From Pseudodesulfovibrio tunisiensis (GTDB taxonomy: Bacteria; Desulfobacterota; Desulfovibrionia; Desulfovibrionales; Desulfovibrionaceae): 64,000 nt of DNA. The notes under the pieces are model-generated. The model ran no database searches, had not been told where the DNA came from, and saw only the letters and a program-made list of their open reading frames with translations. The translations under genes were made by a program, and so were the position numbers. The stretch lies in contig NZ_CP094380.1 in the NCBI RefSeq assembly GCF_022809775.1, forward strand, positions 248,001 through 312,000, given 5' to 3'. Shown here one piece after another: positions 58,383 through 64,000 of this stretch. Position 1 is the first letter of the stretch. Every line of letters starts with the position of its first letter.

Positions 58383-59903
58383 GTGAACAATTTTCAGCAT
58401 CGGTTCCTCGTGCTGCTTCTGGCATGCGTGGGACTCTCCGTGTTTGCCTACAAGGTATGGTTTCTCGGTTTCCCGTTGCTGCCGGGGCAGACATCCGCCT
58501 TCTGGAAGGTCGAGGCCCACGTGGATTTCGAGGCGCAGTCCGGCCCGGCAAAGATTCGGTTGCAGACCCTGGACCGCGTACCCGGTTTCGTGGTCACGGA
58601 CGAGCATTACATCGGTGGCCGCTTCGGGTTGCATACCGTGACCAGAAGCGGCAATGCCGAGGCTGTCTGGTCCAGACGCAAGGCCTCTGGCAAGCAGGAT
58701 ATCTTCTATTATGCCACGTTGCGTCCGGAAAGAAACTGGTCGTGGACTCCGTCTTCGGAGCCGCCCCGGTTGTTCGATCCGGGCTTTTCTCCGGCGGAAC
58801 TCACTGCCGCGGACGCACTCCTGAGCAAGGCGGGCATGGAGTCCGCCGATCTGGAAACCTTTGTGCCCCTTCTCATGAAGGCGCTGCTGCATCCGGGCAG
58901 CGATCCCAATGCAACCTATCTGCTGCGCGATGCGCACAGTCGGCTCGAGGCGGTGAACATGGCCGTCCGTGTCCTGAGCCTTGCGGGCATTCCGGCCCAG
59001 TCGGTCCACGGCATCGATCTGGTTACCACCAGCGCAGCCGAGGTCCGGCACTGGCTGGAAATTCATGACGGAACCCAGTGGCGCATGTTCGATGTGGCCC
59101 GGGACAGATTTGCCACCCCGCGCGATTTCGTGCCGTGGTGGCGGGGCGACGCGCCTTTGCTCGCGGCTTCGGGCGTGAAAAATCCCGAGGTCAGGCTGTC
59201 CGTGGTCAAGGACACCATGGCAGCCATGGGCGACGTGAGCGAGCGTTTGTCCGCGACCGGCAGTCCGCTTCTGGAATATTCCCTGCTCGGCCTGCCCGTA
59301 AGGGCGCAGGCCATGTACCACATGCTTCTGCTCATTCCCGTGGGCGCGCTCCTGCTCGTGTTTCTGCGCAATGTCGTCGGCTTTTCCACCTTTGGCACGT
59401 TCATGCCCGTGCTCATTGCCCTGTCCTTTCGCGAGACCGAACTGGTCTGGGGATTGACCCTGTTCTCACTGGTCATCATTCTGGGGCTGGCCGTGCGCCT
59501 GTATCTGGAGCATCTCAAGCTGCTGCTGGTTCCCCGGCTGGCCAGCGTACTCATCGTGGTGGTGCTGCTCATGGCGGGCATCAGCATTGTCAGCTACAAG
59601 CTGGGCATGCCGCGCGGCATTTCCGTGACCCTGTTCCCCATGGTCATCCTGAGCATGACGATCGAGCGCATTTCCGTGATCTGGGACGAACTCGGGCCGT
59701 GGAACGCGATCCGGCAGGCGCTCGGCACCATGGGCGTGGCCGTGCTTACGTATGTGGTCATGATCAACGATCTGGTCGGTCATCTGGTTTTCGTGTTCCC
59801 GGAACTCTTTCTCGTGCTGCTGGCCCTGACCCTGCTGCTGGGCCGGTACACGGGCTACCGTCTCATGGACCTTGTCAGGTTCAGGGCGTTTCTGGACAGG
59901 TAG
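58383..59903 (+). CDS. Inactive transglutaminase fused to seven membrane helices
   Basis: A 506-residue protein with one N-terminal membrane helix, a periplasmic transglutaminase-like domain (about 25-290; ALLHPGSDPNATYLLRDAHSRLEAVNMAVRVLSLAGIPAQSVHG, where the usual catalytic Cys position reads Arg/Ser), and about seven C-terminal helices from 305 (MYHMLLLIPVGALLLVFLRNVVGFSTFGTFMPVL). This is the family named 7TM inactive transglutaminase, known to lie beside a RimK-like ligase and a retropepsin-like protein. GTG start at 58383. Confidence 0.85.
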   Translation: MNNFQHRFLVLLLACVGLSVFAYKVWFLGFPLLPGQTSAFWKVEAHVDFEAQSGPAKIRLQTLDRVPGFVVTDEHYIGGRFGLHTVTRSGNAEAVWSRRKASGKQDIFYYATLRPERNWSWTPSSEPPRLFDPGFSPAELTAADALLSKAGMESADLETFVPLLMKALLHPGSDPNATYLLRDAHSRLEAVNMAVRVLSLAGIPAQSVHGIDLVTTSAAEVRHWLEIHDGTQWRMFDVARDRFATPRDFVPWWRGDAPLLAASGVKNPEVRLSVVKDTMAAMGDVSERLSATGSPLLEYSLLGLPVRAQAMYHMLLLIPVGALLLVFLRNVVGFSTFGTFMPVLIALSFRETELVWGLTLFSLVIILGLAVRLYLEHLKLLLVPRLASVLIVVVLLMAGISIVSYKLGMPRGISVTLFPMVILSMTIERISVIWDELGPWNAIRQALGTMGVAVLTYVVMINDLVGHLVFVFPELFLVLLALTLLLGRYTGYRLMDLVRFRAFLDR

Positions 59904-59907
59904 GGGC

Positions 59908-60849
59908 ATGCGCAATCCCTTTGCAAGGCTGACCCGGGCCGGAGTCGTGGGCATGAATCTCCGCAATGCGGACTATGTCCTGCCCAACAATCCGCGTGAG
60001 CGGTATCCTCTGGTGGACGACAAGTTCATTACCAAGGAGCTTGCCGTGGCTGCCGGGCTGAATGTGCCGGAACTCTATGGCGTGGTGCGCGCTCCCCATG
60101 AGGTGCGCGACGTGCCGCACATGCTGGAAGGCCATGACGCGTTCGTGGTCAAGCCGGCCCGAGGTTCGGGCGGCAACGGCATTCTCGTGGTGTCGGATCG
60201 GCTCGGAACGCGATTCCGCAAGCCCGACGACTCCCTTGTCGCCATGGACGAGATATTCTTTCACGTCTCCAACATCCTGAGCGGCATGTACAGTCTGGGC
60301 GGCATGCCGGACAAGGCGCTCATCGAATACTGCGTCCGGTTCGATCCCGTGTTCGACGAGATCGCGTATCAGGGAGTGCCGGACATTCGCATCATCGTGT
60401 ACAAGGGCGTGCCGGTCATGGCCATGCTGCGGCTGCCCACCCGGGAATCCGATGGCAAGGCCAACCTGCATCAGGGCGCAATGGGATGTGGCGTGGATAT
60501 TGTTTCTGGCGTGACCACGACCGCGGTCTGGAAGAATCGGACCGTGGAGCAGCATCCGGATACGCTCAAGCCCGTGGCCGGGGTCGCCATTCCGGGCTGG
60601 ACCGAACTGTTGCGGCAGGCCTCTCTTGGCTACGATGTCACCGGGCTGGGATATCTTGGCGTGGATTTCGTGCTGGACCGGGACAGGGGGCCGCTCATGC
60701 TGGAACTCAATGCCCGCCCCGGATTGGCCATTCAGATAGCGAATCTTTCCGGACTGCGGCCGCGTCTTGACTGTGTGGATGCCGCAATCGAAAACCTGCA
60801 TGACGTGGAGGAACGGGTTGCCTATGCAATGCGTGCGTTTGGCTCGTAG
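59908..60849 (+). CDS. RimK-like alpha-L-glutamate ligase (ATP-grasp)
   Basis: A 313-residue ATP-grasp ligase that would join an amino acid (often glutamate) to a peptide or protein. ATP-site features: FVVKPARGSGGNGILVV (about 85-101), YCVRFDPVFDEIAYQGVPDIRII, DFVLDRDRGPLMLELNARPGLAIQ with the Mg-binding Glu and Asn. It starts 4 bases after the transglutaminase-like gene. The set of ligase, membrane scaffold and protease suggests an envelope peptide-modification system; its target is unknown. Confidence 0.88.
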   Translation: MRNPFARLTRAGVVGMNLRNADYVLPNNPRERYPLVDDKFITKELAVAAGLNVPELYGVVRAPHEVRDVPHMLEGHDAFVVKPARGSGGNGILVVSDRLGTRFRKPDDSLVAMDEIFFHVSNILSGMYSLGGMPDKALIEYCVRFDPVFDEIAYQGVPDIRIIVYKGVPVMAMLRLPTRESDGKANLHQGAMGCGVDIVSGVTTTAVWKNRTVEQHPDTLKPVAGVAIPGWTELLRQASLGYDVTGLGYLGVDFVLDRDRGPLMLELNARPGLAIQIANLSGLRPRLDCVDAAIENLHDVEERVAYAMRAFGS

Positions 60850-61612
60850 TCTGGCCGCGATTCTCGCTCTGCTGCTTGTCTGCGGCTGCGTGGCCCTCAA
60901 GGGCAGGACGCAGACTCCGTCCGTATCAATCGTGTCCCCGATGCCCGAGGAACCGGGCGTGGTGCCCATCAAGGTTGACCTCATGGGCGTGGGGCGCGAC
61001 GTGGAAGTGCGCCGTGTCCGGTTTGCCACGCTGCATCCCGGGGAGCGGCGATCCGTGCAGCAGGGCGAGGACCTGCTTCGCGTGGGCCGTTATGACGAGG
61101 AGGTCCTGCTGCTGCCCAAGATGCGCGCATCCCGGGATTTCCGCATCGTGCTGGATGACGACACGCCCATCGTGTTCGACGGCTATTCCAATGTGACCTA
61201 CGAATGCCTGCGCGTGGACCGCTGGTTCAAGACCCTGCTTTTCGGCGGGGTGTTCGGCATGCTGGAAATGGACGATACCCTGGCCTCCACGTTCTATCTT
61301 CCCTCGGGCCTGCACGGCAAATATCGGTCGGTTCAGGGGCGGGTGGAGCCTGCGAACGTGACGTTTCGTCGTGTGCGGCGCACGCATGTCATACCCGAGA
61401 CCGAGAATCAGTATGTCTTGCGGTACATGGGCAAGCAGGGCATGCAGCTTGAGTTCGAACTGCGCCGATTGTGCGGCGGAAGCCGTCCCCGGGTGGTGCA
61501 GCGCGAACGGATTCTCGTCCCGTTGGGCGCGCCTCTGGCCGAAGTGGCCGGACATGAATTTCGCATTCACACGGCAACGCCCGAAATTCTGGACGTGACC
61601 CTGATACGCTGA
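60824..61612 (+). CDS. Envelope lipoprotein of unknown function
   Basis: A 262-residue protein with a lipoprotein-like signal (VRLARSLAAILALLLVCGC; the Cys at the end of LLLVCGC would be lipidated). A beta-rich region follows (FKTLLFGGVFGMLEMDDTLASTFYLPSGLHGKY and VTFRRVRRTHVIPETENQYVLRYMGKQGMQLEFELRRL). Its start overlaps the ligase gene end by 26 bases. No family is recognised; from position it is part of the ligase/protease set. Confidence 0.7.
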   Translation: MQCVRLARSLAAILALLLVCGCVALKGRTQTPSVSIVSPMPEEPGVVPIKVDLMGVGRDVEVRRVRFATLHPGERRSVQQGEDLLRVGRYDEEVLLLPKMRASRDFRIVLDDDTPIVFDGYSNVTYECLRVDRWFKTLLFGGVFGMLEMDDTLASTFYLPSGLHGKYRSVQGRVEPANVTFRRVRRTHVIPETENQYVLRYMGKQGMQLEFELRRLCGGSRPRVVQRERILVPLGAPLAEVAGHEFRIHTATPEILDVTLIR

Positions 61613-61638
61613 TCGATGTCAGTGGATTGTTGCACGAG

Positions 61639-61671
61639 AAAAGGCGATCCCGGATTCGGGATCGCCTTTTT
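61639..61671. terminator. Bidirectional terminator
   Basis: A 13-bp stem (61639-61651 with 61658-61670) with T run beyond, between the converging lipoprotein and phosphorylase genes. Confidence 0.9.
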
Positions 61672-61692
61672 CCTTTTCATTTTCGTCCGGGA

Positions 61693-64000
61693 CTAGCTCC
61701 AGCGTATCAGTCGGGTTTCGTGTTTGGCCCCCAGCCCGGGATGCACGGGAATGACTCTGACCCCGTAACGACTTTCTCCGGGGAATGAAGGGGCGTATTC
61801 GGCAACGAATTCCAATGTATTGGCTTCGCTGTGCTTGAGGCTCATGGGCACGCATTCGATGATCGTCTGCTCGTCGGGAGTGGCTACCACCATTTCCACG
61901 AGCAGTTCGTTGTCTAGAAGCTGTCCCTTGTCCACCCTGGCCGTGACTGTCATGGCATTGCCCAGTCGGAATACGTCGCCATGAATGCCGCTCACGTTTA
62001 TTTCCCTGATGGTCACGGTGGAAAATCGTCCCGGAATGCGTTTGCGCCATTCCCCGATTTCCCGGGCCAGTTCATGATCGTTCCTGTTGCGCTGTGCGGA
62101 CAGCTTAAGAGCCGGAATGTACATGGTGTCCATGTATTCCCGGACCATGCGATGCGTTCCGTACTGGTGGAAGGCGTTTTTCATGGCCTCCTTCATGCGG
62201 CGCACCCAGGCGTGGGGCACTCCATCGCCGCCCCGGTCGTAGTATTCCGGGGCCACTTCGCTCTCCAGCACCGCGTACATGTTGTCCGCGTCCACGATGT
62301 CCTGATTGACCTGCGTTTCATAGACAAGCCCCTGACCGATGGCCCAGCCGTTGTGACCGTCGTAGGCCTCGTCCCACCAGCCGTCCAGAATGCTGCAATT
62401 GGGAACGCCGTTGACCGCAGCCTTCATGCCGCTGGTGCCGCTGGCTTCCATCAGCCGGATGGGCGTGTTGAGCCACACGTCCGCGCCCGAGACGAGCAGG
62501 CGGGCCAGCCGGATGTCGTAGCCTTCCAGAAAGACCACGTGGCCCAGAATGTCATCCTGTTTGGCCAATCGGCTGATCAGACTGATGAATCCGGCTCCGA
62601 TGGTATCCGCCGGATGCGCCTTGCCCGCAAAGATGATGTTCACGGGTCTGTCCTGATTCAGGAATATCTCCTTGACCTTGTTCAGGTTGTGGAAGAGCAG
62701 GGTCGGTCGTTTGTATGCGGTGCATCGCCGGGCAAAGCACAGGGTCAGATGGTCCGGATTCAGGGCGGACAGGAATTGGCGGAGACGGTTCGGCGGTTCG
62801 CCCTCGCGTTGCCACTGTTCCGAGACGGAGCGGTGGATTTCCTCGTAGAGCCGATGTTTCAGCCGGACATGGGTGTCCCACAGACGGCGGTCGTCGATCG
62901 AGTCGATGCAGTCCCAGCCGTTGCCGTGCAGAAGCTCCTGATGCACGGACAGGCCGCAGCTTTCCTCGATGGCGTGGCGATGCTCCTCGTCGAGCCACGA
63001 CGGGATGTGCACGCCGTTGGTGATGTGGCCGACCGGGACCTCGCCGAGCAGGAAACCGCGCCACAGGTCCATCCACATGCGCCGGGACACGTCGCCGTGC
63101 AACCGGCTGACGCCGTTGCGGAGACAGGAGAGCTGGAGCGCGAGCACGGTCATGTTCAGATGGTCGGCTTCCTCGGCATAGATGTGGCCGAGGTTCCACA
63201 GTGCGTCCCACGGCACGCCCATTTCCTCGGCATAGCCCCGGAAATAGTTCTCCACCAGCGACTTTTCGAATCGTTCGTTGCCCGCCGGGACCGGGGTGTG
63301 CATGGTGAATACCGTGGAGCCGCGCACCACTTCCTTGGCCGTGGCAAAGTCCAGACCATCGAGAAACATGAGCTGCCGGATGCGTTCGAAGAGCAGGAAC
63401 GCGGAGTGACCTTCATTGAGATGATGGATGCTCGGTTCGATGTTCAGGGCCTTCAGCAGCCTGACCCCGCCCACGCCGAGCACGATTTCCTGTTCGATGC
63501 GTCCCTTGGAGGATGGCTCGTACAATCGGGCGGCGATGTCCCGGTCCGTGCGGGAGTTCTCGGCCACATCCGTATCCAGCAGATAGAGCTTGGCGCGCCC
63601 CACGCGTACTTCCCATATCTGGGCGTACACGGTGCGGCCCGGCATATCCACGGTGACGAGAATCCGTTCCGTGTCGTCCTTCTGGAGCTGGGTGATGGGC
63701 ATGGCCGCGAAATTGTTTTCGCGGTATTCCACCACCTGTTCTCCGTTGCCGTTGATGCGCTGGTGGAAGTAGCCGTTCTTGTAGAGCAGGGAAATGCCGA
63801 TGAACGGCAGGTTCAGGTCGCTGGCCGACTTGATGTGGTCGCCTGCGAGCAGGCCCAGTCCGCCGGAATAGATGGGAATGGCCTCATGCAGCCCGAACTC
63901 CATGGAAAAGTAGGAAATCGGGTTCTGCCATGTAATGCCCTTGTATTCGGCGTTATCCGATTCGGCCATGTATGCGTCGAATCGTTCCATGACGCCGGTG
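61693..64000 (-). CDS. Alpha-glucan (maltodextrin/glycogen) phosphorylase, 5' end outside window
   Basis: At least 766 residues of a GT35 alpha-glucan phosphorylase, which releases glucose-1-phosphate from glycogen or maltodextrin with PLP. Markers: YFSMEFGLHEAIPIYSGGLGLLAGDH near the visible start, STVFTMHTPVPAGNERF, GVPVGHITNGVHIPSW-type stretch, ARRCTAYKRPTLLF, and the PLP Lys in EASGTSGMKAAVNG. It matches the short archaeal/bacterial AlgP-type branch. The frame stays open to the window edge, so the true start lies outside. A C-terminal beta domain (about residue 650 on) is present. Confidence 0.92.
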   Translation of the reverse strand, partial: TGVMERFDAYMAESDNAEYKGITWQNPISYFSMEFGLHEAIPIYSGGLGLLAGDHIKSASDLNLPFIGISLLYKNGYFHQRINGNGEQVVEYRENNFAAMPITQLQKDDTERILVTVDMPGRTVYAQIWEVRVGRAKLYLLDTDVAENSRTDRDIAARLYEPSSKGRIEQEIVLGVGGVRLLKALNIEPSIHHLNEGHSAFLLFERIRQLMFLDGLDFATAKEVVRGSTVFTMHTPVPAGNERFEKSLVENYFRGYAEEMGVPWDALWNLGHIYAEEADHLNMTVLALQLSCLRNGVSRLHGDVSRRMWMDLWRGFLLGEVPVGHITNGVHIPSWLDEEHRHAIEESCGLSVHQELLHGNGWDCIDSIDDRRLWDTHVRLKHRLYEEIHRSVSEQWQREGEPPNRLRQFLSALNPDHLTLCFARRCTAYKRPTLLFHNLNKVKEIFLNQDRPVNIIFAGKAHPADTIGAGFISLISRLAKQDDILGHVVFLEGYDIRLARLLVSGADVWLNTPIRLMEASGTSGMKAAVNGVPNCSILDGWWDEAYDGHNGWAIGQGLVYETQVNQDIVDADNMYAVLESEVAPEYYDRGGDGVPHAWVRRMKEAMKNAFHQYGTHRMVREYMDTMYIPALKLSAQRNRNDHELAREIGEWRKRIPGRFSTVTIREINVSGIHGDVFRLGNAMTVTARVDKGQLLDNELLVEMVVATPDEQTIIECVPMSLKHSEANTLEFVAEYAPSFPGESRYGVRVIPVHPGLGAKHETRLIRWS

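Noticed and set aside
1..64000. CRISPR arrays, tRNA, rRNA, insertion sequences or prophage genes
   Set aside because: None was recognised; no regularly spaced direct repeats, transposase or integrase-like frames were found by eye.

Overview
The window looks like a piece of the chromosome of a Gram-negative, strictly anaerobic sulfate/sulfite-reducing bacterium of the Desulfovibrionaceae type. The evidence is moderately high GC, an lpxB gene, a tungsten aldehyde oxidoreductase, a ferredoxin-dependent 2-oxoacid oxidoreductase, an isethionate-lyase-type glycyl radical enzyme with TRAP transporters, several sigma-54 promoters with their activators, and a multihaem cytochrome. No rRNA, tRNA, CRISPR array, prophage or intact insertion sequence was seen.

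Layout. 1-2.65 kb: a minus-strand operon of an NCS2-like permease, a gamma-glutamylcyclotransferase-like protein and a cysteine hydrolase (cut by the window start), probably for scavenging a nitrogen-rich compound. 3.0-4.5 kb: three adjacent broken genes (alpha/beta hydrolase, cupin, carboxymuconolactone decarboxylase). 4.6-9.4 kb: DUF169 protein, divergent LysR regulator, AOR-family oxidoreductase, MarR regulator. 9.6-20.6 kb: an IclR regulator, a BCCT transporter and a divergent operon (2-oxoacid:ferredoxin oxidoreductase alpha, beta, gamma, delta; ADP-forming acyl-CoA synthetase; FAD amine/amino-acid oxidase; RidA; MFS transporter). Read together, the operon gives a route amine/amino acid -> imine -> 2-oxoacid -> acyl-CoA -> acid + ATP. 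20.7-24.4 kb: housekeeping and small genes (EamA, lpxB, proC, zinc ribbon, membrane protein).

24.6-36.4 kb: an organosulfonate module. It holds a glycyl radical enzyme whose active-site residues fall at isethionate-lyase positions, its activase, an amidohydrolase, two tandem TRAP binding proteins with DctQ and DctM, an aldo/keto reductase, and a PAS-type sigma-54 activator. Three good -24/-12 promoters and several GTTGCA-N4-TGCAAC palindromes tie it together. 36.4-41.8 kb: a degenerate stretch, a second IclR regulator carrying the same operator type as the first locus, and a MarR-controlled group of membrane methyltransferase-like genes, a flavodoxin and a SAM methyltransferase.

41.8-57 kb: the most unusual region, a periplasm-directed system. 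It has two arylsulfotransferase-like proteins, a porin, two secreted helix-hairpin-helix proteins, a tetrahaem cytochrome, two tiny membrane proteins, a PSE/YeiH-type permease and a 966-residue secreted protein made of two related halves. It also has an exported DUF1573 protein whose reading frame holds a UGA exactly at the conserved Cys, followed by a SECIS-like hairpin (probable selenoprotein), and a two-component system (binding-protein-type sensor kinase plus NtrC-type regulator). TGTGCGG-N4-CCGCACA palindromes upstream of these operons, next to sigma-54 promoters, suggest one regulon. 57-64 kb: a quinone-reductase-like flavoprotein, the conserved set retropepsin-like protease / inactive transglutaminase-7TM / ATP-grasp ligase plus a lipoprotein, and an alpha-glucan phosphorylase cut by the window end.
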